Shown one piece after another: positions 10,272 to 20,000 of a DNA stretch of 64,000 nt. Each line of letters starts with the position of its first letter. Position 1 is the first letter of the stretch. Made by a program: the position numbers and the translations under genes. A model generated the notes under the pieces. The model did not search any database, had not been told where the DNA came from, and saw only the letters and a program-made list of their open reading frames with translations. Origin of the DNA: Francisella halioticida (lineage in GTDB: Bacteria; Pseudomonadota; Gammaproteobacteria; Francisellales; Francisellaceae); the NCBI RefSeq assembly GCF_002211785.1, contig NZ_CP022132.1, positions 62,001 to 126,000 on the forward strand, given 5' to 3'.

Positions 10272-10391
10272 ATCTTCGATTTTGAACAGCTCATTTTTAC
10301 TGAAGATATTGAAGTTAACCCTGAAGAGGGTGTTGTCAAGTATACTACTTTTAGTGAAATCAAGCCTGGCACAATTATACCTCTTCATTAA
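10272..10391 (+). pseudogene. C-terminal remnant of an unrecognised gene
   Basis: A 39-codon open frame without a start, encoding EDIEVNPEEGVV...GTIIPLH and stopping 17 nt before the galM start. Codon content and position look like the end of a former upstream operon partner of galM. I do not recognise the family. The 118 nt before it hold another short open stretch (VAITVENPLTN) without a start. Both may be gene debris. Confidence 0.3.
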
Positions 10392-10408
10392 CTATGAGGG
10401 GAATTCTT

Positions 10409-10630
10409 ATGATTAAAATCAAAAACAATAATTTACTAGTAGAGATTAGTGAGCTAGGAGCAGAGGTCAGAGCTGTAGTAAATATGGAGACAGATCATCA
10501 GTATATGTGGTCAGGAGATGGTCGAGTATGGGCCGGAGTCTCACCTGTATTATTTCCAGTAGTTGGTAAATCTATAGATAATAAAATTAAATATGAACGT
10601 AAGCCAACTGCGTTGGCAGCTGTGGTTTAG
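10409..10630 (+). pseudogene. Aldose 1-epimerase family, N-terminal fragment
   Basis: Begins MIKIKNNNLLVEISELGAEVR, the usual N-terminus of galactose-mutarotase-like proteins, with WSGDGRVWAGVSPVLFPVVGK at residues 29-49. I chose ATG 10409 over ATG 10394 because AGGGG sits 7 nt upstream of it. The similarity stops near 10590; the rest of the frame (KPTALAAVV) is foreign. The C-terminal part resumes on the same strand near 12066, after 1.4 kb of IS and unknown debris, so the gene is split and dead. Confidence 0.75.
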
Positions 10631-10636
10631 TTTGTG

Positions 10637-10834
10637 CTAGCGGTCACAATTATCAATTGACTGTAAGTATTCAGATATTTTTCCTTTATCTTCGAAGTGA
10701 TCTAATTCAAATTTCTTACAATCAGGACAACGATATACATCATTATATTTATCACCATATATTTCATATATTTTAATCCAAAACTCATCAACAAAGTTTA
10801 ACGAACCTTCAGCAAATTCTTGGATAACTACTTA
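10637..10834 (-). pseudogene. Start-less remnant with a CxxC motif
   Basis: On the minus strand a 65-codon open frame without a start reads VVIQEFAEGSLNFVDEFW, then RCPDCKKFELDHFED, ending DNCDR-stop. The CPDC pair hints at a metal-binding knuckle. It lies between the galM fragment and IS debris. Family not recognised. Confidence 0.3.
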
Positions 10835-11001
10835 AGGGAATAATTTATGGTTTTTGCTATATCTCGTAATACTTTCTGTATCATCTTATTATGAGAATGT
10901 TTATGCTTCAATGTTTAAAATATTTTAAATATAATTATTTATTATCTAATAGACTTTTATACATTACAATTCGAACTCCATCAAAAATCAAAGAAGTATT
11001 A

Positions 11002-11463
11002 CAAATAGGAGGGTATGATCATTATTCTCAAGATCAGTTATTGGTTGGGCAATGGATTCTAGGATGAAAGCGGATTTAGTTTGTAATGCTTTAAATATGG
11101 CATTCTTTAGAAGAAATTTTCCTAGTGGTGTGATTATACATTCTGATAAAGGGTCACAGTACTGTAGCAAACAATATCAAGACATTATTAAAGAACACTG
11201 GCTACTATCAAGTATGAGCTCTAAAGGATGCTGTTACGATAATGTTGCTTGTGAAAGTTTCTTTGGAACTTTAAAAGTAGAGTTAGTACATGATGAAAGC
11301 TATAAAACTAGAGAAGAAGCTAAACTATCAATATTTGAATATATTGAAGTTTACTATAATACAAAAAGGAGACATTCTACAATAAATTATATGACTCCAT
11401 ATCAATTTGAATATATAATGGAAAATGAAGTAGTAAACTGTCCCAAATTGACGGGGTAGATCA
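11002..11463 (+). mobile_element. Type A IS3-family element, 3' remnant (copy 1)
   Basis: Contains the C-terminal part of an orfB transposase from SVIGWAMDSR through HSDKGSQY and ACESFFGTLKVE (second and third DDE residues), ending at the type A right terminus ...GACGGGGTAGATCA. The N-terminal half and orfA are missing. Immediately upstream (11002-11021) is a scrap of the opposite type A terminus in reverse orientation (AATAGGAGGGTATGATCA), so the remnant came from at least two events. It abuts an IS91-type remnant on its right. Confidence 0.85.
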
Positions 11464-11912
11464 ATAAGCCTACGGAACATTTTGAACATACTATCACATA
11501 CATTGGAAGATATATCAAAAAACCACCTATAGCGATGTCTAAAATAAAAGAATATGATGGTAATACAATCAAATTTAGGTTTCTTAATCATCGAAATAGT
11601 AAACACCAAGACCTAGAGCTTACTATGGATGAATTTATCGAAAGATTCATTCAACATATACCTGAAAAAGGCTTTAGAATGATTAGGTATTATGGATTTC
11701 TAGCTAATGCTGTCAGAGGTGAATTATTACCTAAGATTTATGAGATATTAGGACATAAGCCTAAAGTTAAAGTTGATATATCCTACCAACAAATGTCTTT
11801 ACTATCTTTTAATGTTGATCCTTTAAAATGTATATTATGTGGAGCTCAATTATTACCTTCATTTAGAGTCATTGGAAAATCAACCAAACAATTAATGCAA
11901 TTTCATACCTAA
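11463..11912 (+). pseudogene. IS91-family transposase, C-terminal remnant
   Basis: Open frame without a start reading HTITYIGRYIKKPPIAMSKI, then YDGNTIKFRFLNH, and later GFRMIRYYGFLANAVRGELL. The arrangement R-Y-x-K-x-P-P-I-A and the late F-R-x-I-R-Y-Y-G-F are hallmarks of IS91-type (Y2, rolling-circle) transposases. The CILCGAQL near the end resembles the family's Cys pairs. The 5' part, including the catalytic tyrosines, has been removed at the type A IS junction. The 150 nt after the stop up to galM probably include the element's terminus, but I see no clear boundary. Confidence 0.75.
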
Positions 11913-12065
11913 TTAGCTAGCAGAAAACGAATACCCGTGTAGCTCTACTAGGATAAGTGTATCTATAGGTCTATAAATTTAGGCAGTTTAAGCCTTTTTG
12001 TGGATGATTTTGAGAAATGTTGAAAGCTATTTTGCTTTGAAACATACATTTTGATTTTTTATATC

Positions 12066-12772
12066 ATAAAAATCGTAAAATCGAAATTACTATACATCAA
12101 GGTAAAGAATATCCTATGGGTAATCATGGTCTTGCTCGCCACACTGTGTTTGATATTGTTTCACATAATGAAGATAGAGTTGTCTTAGCAATGGAAACTA
12201 CAAAGGATAACTATCCATTTAGATTAAGATTTGAGGTCGCATATACTCTTGAGGCTAATAAACTTGTTACACAATACAATGTTATAAACATAGGTGAAGA
12301 TGTTGCATTGTGTGGATTTGGCGCACATCCAGCATTTGCTTGTCCTTTTGACAGTAAGCATAAGTTTAGTGATTATGAAATAACATTCTCAGAGCAGAAG
12401 TTAGGTTTTCATACTATTACACCAGAGGCTTTTTATACTGGGGAGACTGAGTATTTTAAATTATTTAAGGTTGAGTTAGACAATTATACTTTTGATGATG
12501 ATGCTCTAGTCTATAGTAGCTTCTCAGATAAAAAAGTTCGACTAGCGGAAAAAGATTCCGAGCGATACATAGAGGTAAGCTTTGATGGCTTCGAATATCT
12601 TGGATTATGGTCGAAACCTCATGCTGGTGCTCCATATATATGTATTGAGCCATGGTGTGGTAGAAGCGATACGCTAGGTATGGACGTTGATATTGAGTAT
12701 CGCATTGGAAATGTTGATATAGAACCGCAGCAAAATTTCTCTCGTTCATATACAATAGAGTTTGGTTATTAA
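12066..12772 (+). pseudogene. Aldose 1-epimerase family, C-terminal fragment
   Basis: Continues the galM-like gene begun at 10409. The open frame reads KIEITIHQGKEYPMGNHGLARHTVF, then the family's GFGAHPAFACPF and, late, ICIEPWCGRSDT. The His of GAHPAF and the Glu of IEPW are the residues expected for galactose-mutarotase-like enzymes of this subgroup. ATG 12116 (GNHGLARH) falls inside the fold, so a functional product is unlikely. The gene was split by insertion of IS91-like and type A elements. Confidence 0.75.
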
Positions 12773-12834
12773 AGTTTTTTGCCTATAAAGCTAATTAATT
12801 ATATAAAATTATAACAAAGAGAAAAGGTGATAAT

Positions 12835-13089
12835 GTGTTGGCTAATACTATAGGGGTTGGTGGTGATATTCTTGTGATAATCGCCTTCTTCTTACTACAA
12901 ATAAACCGAGTGAGATCTAGTGGTTTAAGTTATTTACTATTAAATATATTGGGATCTTTGGGGGTTTTATTTTCACTAATATATCACTGGAATTTGCCTG
13001 CATTTATTATGGAAGCGGCTTGGGTAATAATTAGTGGCTATGGAATATATAATTATTTTAGAAGTAGTAATATCAAAACTTCAGCTTAA
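12835..13089 (+). CDS. CBU_0592-family small membrane protein
   Basis: 84 aa with three hydrophobic segments (VGGDILVIIAFFLLQ; LSYLLLNILGSLGVLFSLI; AFIMEAAWVIISGYGIY). The pattern, including W-N-L-P-A-F-I-M-E-A-A-W, matches the family named after Coxiella CBU_0592, whose function is unknown. Start GTG 12835 is chosen for the AAGGTG 5 nt upstream. It stands alone, 62 nt after the galM fragment. Confidence 0.65.
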   Translation: MLANTIGVGGDILVIIAFFLLQINRVRSSGLSYLLLNILGSLGVLFSLIYHWNLPAFIMEAAWVIISGYGIYNYFRSSNIKTSA

Positions 13090-13091
13090 AA

Positions 13092-13386
13092 TTAACTGTT
13101 TTTATAAGTAATACTTTGAAGAGTATCAATATAAGTTGCTATTAATACATAATTATCATAATTAGGGTTACTCACTGGGATAAGTGAGTATATAGCCATT
13201 TCTTTTTTGATAGCTCCTATGTTTTACAGTCTGTTTCATCAGTGACTATTTTTAGTTTTTTCTCTCCAAGAGGGGTAACCGTTTTAAATACAATGTTTAG
13301 ACAATTTTTATATTCATGATTATTAATTTTTATATTAGGAATTTCTTTGTGGACAATTAGTTTTTCTCGAACATCACCGTATTAAA
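13092..13386 (-). pseudogene. C-terminal remnant, paralogue of the secreted protein at 14725-15363
   Basis: The minus strand encodes IPNIKINNHEYKNCLNIVF...KLKIVTDETDCKT and, after a 1-base frame change, IGAIKKEMAIYSLIP...TLQSITYKNS-stop. This parallels INVNGTNYKNCIEL...EVYCKDIGLVKEIFEE in the neighbouring secreted protein, so the two were tandem paralogues. The 5' half is gone at the end of the type B IS (13388). The frameshift is visible around 13227-13230 (ACATAGGAGC on the coding strand). Confidence 0.6.
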
Positions 13387-13387
13387 C

Positions 13388-14689
13388 TGTCTCTGTTATT
13401 CAATACCACTTTATAAAATATTTTTATTCCTTGCTTTTATGCAGCATCTAAAATACCAGAATATACTTCATCAGGAGTCATATATCCAATACTAGAATGT
13501 AGTCTTTCATTGTTGTAAATATCAATATATTCTTTGATACCTACTTTAGCCTCTTTCATAGTTATATATGATGCCGGATAAACATTTTCATATTTCAGTG
13601 TTCTCCAAAATCTCTCAATTGCAATATTATCTATAGATCTTCCTTTAGCATCCATAGATTTATTTATTTTATTATCAGATAATATTTTAATATGCTCTTT
13701 TGCTGTATATTGAGTTCCTTGATCAGAGTTAAAGATATCAGGTTTACCATATTTAAATAACGCTTCTTTTAACACACTAGTTGTTAGATGTGTATCCATA
13801 GTATTAGAAATCTTCCAAGCTAGTATTTTCTTGCTATGCCAATCTATTATGGCTGCTAAATATGCATACCCACATTCTAGTCTAATATACGTGATATCAG
13901 CACTCCATACCTTATTAGCTTTATCTATAACAACCTAATTCGTCTCATTTTTAAATACATTAAGTAAGTATGGATATTTCTTGTGTTGCTTATTAATGAC
14001 AGTTGTCTTTTTTTTAGGATACAATGCCTTAATACCCATGAATTCCATAGCACTTTTGATTAGCTTCCTTCCAACTAGAAATCCTAATCTATTTAGCAAC
14101 TTTACTAGCCTTCTCGTACCATAATATGGATGTTTAGTATGTATCAAATCTATTGCATTTAATAGTTTAATATCATCATTACTACTAAATTTTGATATTG
14201 GTGTATAATAGTACACACTCTTAGATACAGATAATAGTTTAAGCTGATTATTTAAAGATAATTCTAGCTTAGTATCTACAGAGTTTACTCTATCATTTGA
14301 TGATACCAAGCTTTTTAGCTTTCCCATTAAAAAATCCCTCTCTACTATTACCTCGACTAGTTTTTTACTTGTTGCATCTTTATCTTTTCTAAGCTCATCT
14401 ATTTCCTGCTTATACTCCTTAACAACAGAGCTTTTATCAAATGCTAAGCAAGCATTAGATAAAAATTGCTGCTTCCAATTGTGCACGTTTTTAGGAAGTA
14501 AATCATACTTACTTGCTATCTCATTAACTGTCATATCGCCTTCTAGCAATTCTATAATTACTTTAGCTTTAAAATCAGCTGTATACGTTACTCTTTTTTT
14601 ACTCATTTATCTATTTCCTAATTTATCTAGTTAAGTTTAACATCTAGGAATAAAAATCTTTCTAAAATCAGTAGCTTTTTCTGGGGACA
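13388..14689 (-). mobile_element. Type B IS3-family element, nearly full length (copy 1)
   Basis: About 1.3 kb. The termini contain TGTCCC-like ends: TGTCTC at 13388, and the reverse of GGGGACA at 14683-14689. The transposase lies within. This is the only copy here with both ends; the other two lack the 5' part. The right end carries a C-to-T change relative to the other copies (TGTCTC instead of TGTCCC). It separates a decayed paralogue from the intact gene at 14725. Confidence 0.8.
13437..14606 (-). pseudogene. Type B IS3-family transposase with one nonsense codon
   Basis: A single 389-codon frame joins an N-terminal helix-turn-helix (MSKKRVTYTADFKAKVIIEL...ASKYDLLPKNVHNWKQQ), a coiled region, and the DDE integrase core (WSADITY, NSDQGTQY, IERFWRTLKYE). 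It is broken once, at 13935-13937, where the coding strand has TAG; the copy at 22131 has CAG (AATCAGGTT) at the same place. Unlike most IS3 elements, orfA and orfB appear as one frame. Confidence 0.85.
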
Positions 14690-14724
14690 TTATAATGGCC
14701 AGTGAGTTTTTCATTAGTTATGAA

Positions 14725-15363
14725 TTATGATTTTTTTACTGATGATAGAATACTTTTATAAACGGTAGGGGAGCTAGAGCCATGAGTTTCTTCAAAAATT
14801 TCTTTAACTAAACCGATATCTTTACAATAAACTTCTTGGCTCTGTGTCTTAATTGTTTGCTTCTTTATTTTCATATTTGAGTTAGCGTTAAGTTCAATAC
14901 AATTTTTATAGTTTGTACCATTTACATTTATTTCTGGAATTTGTTTAGTAAACTCATAAGAGTTTGTAAATTCGCCATTTGCGTTTGAGCCATTATCACT
15001 TCTTACTTTACTAAGTTTAATATTTGCAGGAAGTAATAAAGTTTCTTTTTTTGATTTTGGATATTTAATATAAACGGCGCCGTTTTCTTTTATATGATAT
15101 GCATAGTCAGATTCTGAACCATCTATTTTTTTGTTAGAAGGGTCTTTTATTTTACTGACATATTTACATAAAGTTTTGTCATTGTTACAGTTTTTTATAG
15201 TTGTTTCTATTAAAAAAATATCATTATCGCCTGCGTCAATCCTTTGATAAGTATAGGTTGTTCCTGTCTGAGTTAAGATATAATCGCTTCCTTTTAGTTC
15301 AGAACTATAGCCAAGAGATATAGAAACAACAATCGTAGTGTATATAAAAATATGTTTTTTCAT
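14725..15363 (-). CDS. Predicted secreted/periplasmic protein, function unknown
   Basis: 212 aa with a plausible signal peptide (MKKHIFIYTTIVVSISLGYSS) and a mature part of mixed strands with four Cys (NCNNDKTLCKY, YKNCIEL, EVYCKDIG) that could form disulfides. Repeated S/N/K-rich turns suggest a beta-rich fold. I do not recognise the family. A decayed paralogue lies on the far side of a type B IS (13092-13386). Confidence 0.6.
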   Translation of the reverse strand: MKKHIFIYTTIVVSISLGYSSELKGSDYILTQTGTTYTYQRIDAGDNDIFLIETTIKNCNNDKTLCKYVSKIKDPSNKKIDGSESDYAYHIKENGAVYIKYPKSKKETLLLPANIKLSKVRSDNGSNANGEFTNSYEFTKQIPEINVNGTNYKNCIELNANSNMKIKKQTIKTQSQEVYCKDIGLVKEIFEETHGSSSPTVYKSILSSVKKS

Positions 15364-15687
15364 ATTGGTTTTTCCCTGATTTATCTAAGTTTGACTTTAC
15401 CATATTTGAGATGAAATCTGTATTTATAACTAAATAATTGATCAGTAATATTTGCTTGATAAGTTAAATTTATAAGATAATCTTACTTATAAGTTATTCC
15501 TAAGATAGGCATTGTGGATATGACAAATGGGTTGACAATATTACTCTATTTGAGAGAATTAAAGCATATTGTAACGTTGGTTTAGATAGTTTATCAGCTT
15601 TTAGTTGTACGCTGATGCTTTAAACATTTTATGCTTAAGGTATTTGGGTATGTGTTTGCTTATAGTTTATCTAATAGGGATAGTAAA
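15364..15687. other. 324-nt divergent intergenic region
   Basis: Between the secreted protein (minus) and purB (plus). AT-rich. A TTGACA at about 15532 has no convincing -10 at 17 nt. Short repeats of ATAAG/CTTAT occur near 15460-15500. No RNA gene or coding remnant recognised. Confidence 0.4.
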
Positions 15688-16983
15688 ATGATAAAAAGAT
15701 ATGATGTGTCAGAAATTTCAAAAATATGGGCAGATGAAAATAAATATCGTAAGATGCTTGAGGTTGAACTGGCTATTTTAGAAGCTTTAGAAGATAAAAT
15801 GGTTCCTAAGGGGACAGCTGCCGAGATTCGCTCTAAAGCAGAAATTAGATCGGGAAGGATTGATGAGATTGAAAAGGTTACAAAGCATGATATTATTGCG
15901 TTTTGTACTTCAATTGCAGAACAATTTACAGCTGAGACTGGTAAGTTCTTCCACTTTGGTGTGACATCATCAGATATTATTGATTCGGCTCTAAGTTTAC
16001 AGGTTTGTGAGTCTCTTGAGTTTGTTGTTAAAGACTTAGAAGCATTATGTGATTCGTTATTAGTAAAAGCACAAGAAACAAAAGAAATTATTACTATGGG
16101 AAGAAGCCACGGTATGTTTGCTGAACCAATGAGCTTTGGTCAGAAATTCTTAGGAGCATATGTTGAGTTCAAACGTAGACTGAAAGATCTTAAAGAGTTT
16201 CAAAAAGATGGGCTTACTGTACAATTCTCCGGAGCAGTTGGTAACTATTGCATTCTAACTACAGAAGATGAGAAAAGAGCAGCAGATATTTTAGGATTAC
16301 CCGTTGAAGAAGTTTCTACTCAAGTTATCCCTAGAGATAGAATAGCTAAGTTAATCTCTATTCATGGGCTTATAGCCTCTGCTATTGAGAGATTAGCTGT
16401 TGAGATTAGACATCTACATAGAAGCGATGTTTTTGAAGTGTATGAAGGTTTTTCTAAGGGACAGAAAGGCTCATCAACTATGCCACATAAAAAAAACCCA
16501 ATCTCTACAGAGAACTTGACAGGTATGGCAAGAATGCTTAGGTCGCATGTATCTGTAGCACTAGAAAATTGTGTATTATGGCATGAAAGAGACATTTCAC
16601 ATTCTTCAGCTGAACGTTTTTATCTTCCAGATAACTTCGGTATAATGGTTTATGCATTACGAAGAATGAAAAATACAATTGATAACCTTGTGGTTCAAAA
16701 AGATATTATTGAAGATAGGGTTAGAAGCACTAGTGCATATTTATCAAGCTTCTATTTGCATTTTTTAGTGGCGAATACTCGATTTATGCGTGAAGATTGT
16801 TATAAAATTGTTCAACAAGTTGCCTTTGATCTTAAACCAGGAGAATCTTTCTCTAAGAATTTACAGAAAGTTATGCAGAATGAGCATACTATTATTATTG
16901 ATGTTCCTGAGATGGATTTTGAAGGCATCAAAAAAACTTATCTAAAAGAAATAGATAATGTATTTGAAAGAAGTATAAAGTAG
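15688..16983 (+). CDS. purB: Adenylosuccinate lyase
   Basis: Cleaves SAICAR and adenylosuccinate in purine synthesis. The fumarase/aspartase signature GSSTMPHKKNP lies near residues 261-271, and TSSDIIDSALSLQ is near residue 92. I start at ATG 15688 (MIKRYDVSEISKIW), which has AGGGA 7 nt upstream and gives the usual 431 aa; the upstream ATG 15631 would add 19 unrelated residues. Not linked to purF-purL; it stands alone. Confidence 0.97.
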   Translation: MIKRYDVSEISKIWADENKYRKMLEVELAILEALEDKMVPKGTAAEIRSKAEIRSGRIDEIEKVTKHDIIAFCTSIAEQFTAETGKFFHFGVTSSDIIDSALSLQVCESLEFVVKDLEALCDSLLVKAQETKEIITMGRSHGMFAEPMSFGQKFLGAYVEFKRRLKDLKEFQKDGLTVQFSGAVGNYCILTTEDEKRAADILGLPVEEVSTQVIPRDRIAKLISIHGLIASAIERLAVEIRHLHRSDVFEVYEGFSKGQKGSSTMPHKKNPISTENLTGMARMLRSHVSVALENCVLWHERDISHSSAERFYLPDNFGIMVYALRRMKNTIDNLVVQKDIIEDRVRSTSAYLSSFYLHFLVANTRFMREDCYKIVQQVAFDLKPGESFSKNLQKVMQNEHTIIIDVPEMDFEGIKKTYLKEIDNVFERSIK

Positions 16984-17168
16984 CTATAATAGCGACAGAT
17001 TTCATCATTTTTAATTGGAGTAATTATTGTTTACAAGTTTGTAAAGCTAGGTTTAATTCAGGGTAGATTAAATCTATTGTAAATTTAAGTACGTGAATGA
17101 TAAAATTTTTAAATCTGATTTTTTTTATCTAACTGTATATAGATATATTTGTCAATAGGCATTGAAAA

Positions 17169-17796
17169 TTGACCCCTAGAGGCACCGAATTTTTGCCCCC
17201 CCTAGAGGACCTAAAATGACTGATTTTTAGTCAGCCAAAATCATCTGTTTTATTTCCTATTTTTAAGTCTAAAACTATCATTGCCAGTTTCAATAATTTC
17301 ACAGTTAAAAGTTAAACGATCTAGCATAGCTGAAGTCATCTTCTTATCACTAAAAATCTGTGTCCATTCTCCAAAAGATAAATTTGAAGTTATAATCAAA
17401 GATACATTTTCATGTAACTTACTCAGAAGGTGGAATAATAAAGCTCCTTCAGACTTTGAGAAAGGTAAATAGCCCAATTCATCTAAAACAATCACATCCA
17501 TTGATTTTAACTTTTCCGCAAGCTTTCCCGAGTTATTGTTTAACTTCTGCTGCTCTAATTGGTTAACCAAATCAACGATATTGTGAAATCTTGCTTTCCT
17601 ACCTAATTTGACTATTTCTCTAGCAATGGCTATAGCTGTATGAGTCTTACAGTGCCAGTACCACCAACTAAAATGGCTGTTTTTTTATCCATTTTTATCA
17701 TCTTAATTTAAGCCCTATATTTATAAAAAATGTAGGGTAGTTTACCACCTCAGGGGGGGCATTTTTCGGTGCTTATTTACCCCTAAAAGGGGTCAT
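17169..17796 (-). mobile_element. IS21-family element, internally deleted remnant
   Basis: The two ends show imperfect inverted repeats: TTGACCCCTAGAGGCACCGA then GCCCCCC at 17169-17203, and the reverse complement of a similar TGACCCCT / GCACCGAA / GCCCCCC series at 17745-17796. Between them only the second gene, istB, survives in part; istA is absent. The element appears to have removed the 5' end of the gene at 17803. Confidence 0.7.
17250..17692 (-). pseudogene. istB: IstB-like IS21 helper ATPase, truncated and frameshifted
   Basis: Encodes the AAA+ helper that works with the IstA transposase. The frame from 17570 reads [20 protein letters not shown] (Walker B), then [12 protein letters not shown] and ML-D-R-L. 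Upstream, [14 protein letters not shown] should continue into the Walker A G-K-T-H, but one G is missing (ACTGTAAGACTC instead of ACTGGTAAGACTC at about 17647), shifting the frame. About 95 N-terminal residues of a normal IstB are also absent. Confidence 0.8.
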
Positions 17797-17802
17797 TTTT
17801 GC

Positions 17803-18114
17803 ATGCTTATTCACAAAATGACTACAAATGATGTGGTTTTAGCAACTGGATATAATCAATTTGAAAAGCATTTTATTATGCTTAATAAAAATTTTAAAAA
17901 ACTGCATTTTAGTAACTTCAATTATTTAAGTCAAGATAACCATAACTTAATATTTAAATATCAAATAAATGGAAAATATAATAACGACGCTAATTTTAGA
18001 ATTATTGAAATAGCATACTTTAACTTTGATAGTAAGTGCCGCATAAATAGCTGGAATGAAGTTGTTGCTACAAGCAAACCTTTTGATATCAATAAAATAA
18101 AAGTTAAAAATTAA
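17803..18114 (+). pseudogene. Probable C-terminal part of a small NTF2/SnoaL-like protein
   Basis: 103 codons beginning within a few bases of the IS21 end. The sequence HNLIFKYQINGKY...RIIEIAYFNFDSKCRINSWNE resembles the last strands of SnoaL-like NTF2 folds (an F-x-x-x-D-x-x-x-K-I-x-x-W pattern). The N-terminal helix region expected for such proteins is missing, so the 5' end was probably lost to the IS; a short product from ATG 17803 or ATG 17818 is possible. Family assignment is tentative. Confidence 0.4.
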
Positions 18115-18120
18115 TAAATA

Positions 18121-19800
18121 TTAATTAACAGAAATTCTTTTATATTTAATCTTTGTAATAGCATCATACTTATCGCCAAGACGACGTTTCTTATCTTCGA
18201 TATAAGCATCATAGTTACCCTCAAACCAAACTATTTCACTATTACCTTCAAAAGCAAGCATATGCGTAGCCACACGGTTTAGGAACCATCTATCATGTGA
18301 GATAACCATAATACAACCAGGGAAAGCTAAAATAGCTTCCTCAAGTGCTCTTAAGGTCTCTACATCAAGATCATTAGTAGGTTCATCAAGTAAGATAACG
18401 TTACCACCACTTCTAAGCAGTTTAGCTAAATGAACACGATTTCTCTCACCACCAGATAGCTGAGAAATATATTTCTGTTGACTTGAACCTTTGAAGTTAA
18501 ATCTACCGACATACTGACGAGATGGGATAGTATATTTACCAACTGTAATCACATCTAAACCATCAGCAATCTCTTCCCAAACTGTTTTGTTATCATCTAA
18601 AGCATCACGTGATTGATCTACATACGCTAGATTCACAGTTTCACCAAGCTCTATATTACCACTATCAGAAGTCTCTTGTCCTGTAATCATTTTAAAGTAT
18701 GTCGACTTACCTGCACCATTAGCACCAATTATACCAACGATAGATCCAGCTGGAACATCCATATTTAAATGATCAATAAGTAGCTTATCATCAAATGATT
18801 TAATAAGATCTTTAGCCTTGATAACATTGTTACCTAGTCTTTCTCCTGGTGGAATATATAACTCTTGGGTTTCATTACGCTTTTGGAACTCTTGTGAGCT
18901 TAATTCATCAAACTTAGCAAGCCTTGCTTTTGATTTGGCTTGACGACCCTTGGTATTTTGACGAACCCACTCTAACTCTTCTTTAAGTGCCTTTTGATGT
19001 GAAGATTCGCGTTTTTCTTCCATTTCTAGACGTTTTTGTTTTTGCTCTAACCATTCTGTATAGTTACCTTTAAATGGAATGCCTTCACCACGGTCTAATT
19101 CTAGAATCCACTCAGCTACATTATCTAAGAAATATCTATCATGCGTGACAGCCACAACAGTGCCTTTGTACTCTGCCAAAAATTTCTCAAGCCATGCTAC
19201 AGACTCAGCATCCAAGTGATTAGTAGGCTCATCTAAAAGTAATATATCTGGAGCTGATAATAGTAGTTTACATAAAGCAACCCTACGAGCCTCACCACCA
19301 GATAATTTTGTAACATCTGTATCCCAAGCAGGTAGACGTAGAGCTTCTGCAGCAACATCTAGTTTACGCTCTATTTCCCAAGCACCAGCTGCATCTATAG
19401 CATTTTGTAACTCACCTTGCTCTTCAAGAAGTTTTGCCATTTCATCATCAGACATTGGCTCACAGAATTTCATACTGATTTCATCAAATCTAGTAAGCAT
19501 ATCTTTTAAATGCGAAAGAGCCTCTTCAACGTTACCACGCACATCTTTGGTTTCATCAAGCTTTGGTTCTTGTGGAAGATAACCTATTTTTACACCTTTA
19601 CGAGATGCAGCTTCACCAACAATTTCAGTATCAAGACCAGCCATAATTTTGAGCAGTGTTGATTTACCAGAACCATTAAGACCTAGCACACCAATTTTTG
19701 CACCATCAAAAAATGATAATGAAATATCTTTTAAGATATATTTGTTAGGTGGCACAACCTTACCAACCCTATGCATTGAATATATATATTTTTCAGCCAT
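18121..19800 (-). CDS. ettA: Energy-dependent translational throttle protein EttA (ABC-F)
   Basis: A cytoplasmic ABC-F ATPase that binds the ribosomal E site and gates elongation according to ADP/ATP. Two ABC domains are visible: Walker A GLNGSGKST with LSGGEARR, and Walker A GANGAGKST with LSGGERNR. Between them lie the EttA arm insertion and the charged linker (KRLEMEEKRESSHQKALKEE). 559 aa against 555 in E. coli. It stands alone on the minus strand. Confidence 0.95.
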   Translation of the reverse strand: MAEKYIYSMHRVGKVVPPNKYILKDISLSFFDGAKIGVLGLNGSGKSTLLKIMAGLDTEIVGEAASRKGVKIGYLPQEPKLDETKDVRGNVEEALSHLKDMLTRFDEISMKFCEPMSDDEMAKLLEEQGELQNAIDAAGAWEIERKLDVAAEALRLPAWDTDVTKLSGGEARRVALCKLLLSAPDILLLDEPTNHLDAESVAWLEKFLAEYKGTVVAVTHDRYFLDNVAEWILELDRGEGIPFKGNYTEWLEQKQKRLEMEEKRESSHQKALKEELEWVRQNTKGRQAKSKARLAKFDELSSQEFQKRNETQELYIPPGERLGNNVIKAKDLIKSFDDKLLIDHLNMDVPAGSIVGIIGANGAGKSTYFKMITGQETSDSGNIELGETVNLAYVDQSRDALDDNKTVWEEIADGLDVITVGKYTIPSRQYVGRFNFKGSSQQKYISQLSGGERNRVHLAKLLRSGGNVILLDEPTNDLDVETLRALEEAILAFPGCIMVISHDRWFLNRVATHMLAFEGNSEIVWFEGNYDAYIEDKKRRLGDKYDAITKIKYKRISVN

Positions 19801-20000
19801 GAAAGTTATTTTTGGAATTTTAAGATAAAGAAATTATATCAGATATATCATATGACTCTACAATATAAAGCCTAAGAAAACAAAAATATACCAAAGATAT
19901 ATTGTTACAGCAGTGCTTATAAATAAGTTTATTTGTAGACAATTTTAATTAAATATTGAAATCTTAATACTATATAATATTCTTTAACATACTAACTGAT

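Noticed and set aside
13935-14606. 223-aa protein as an intact orfA-type product
   Set aside because: It is the first part of a single transposase frame ending at a stop where the other copy has a Gln codon.
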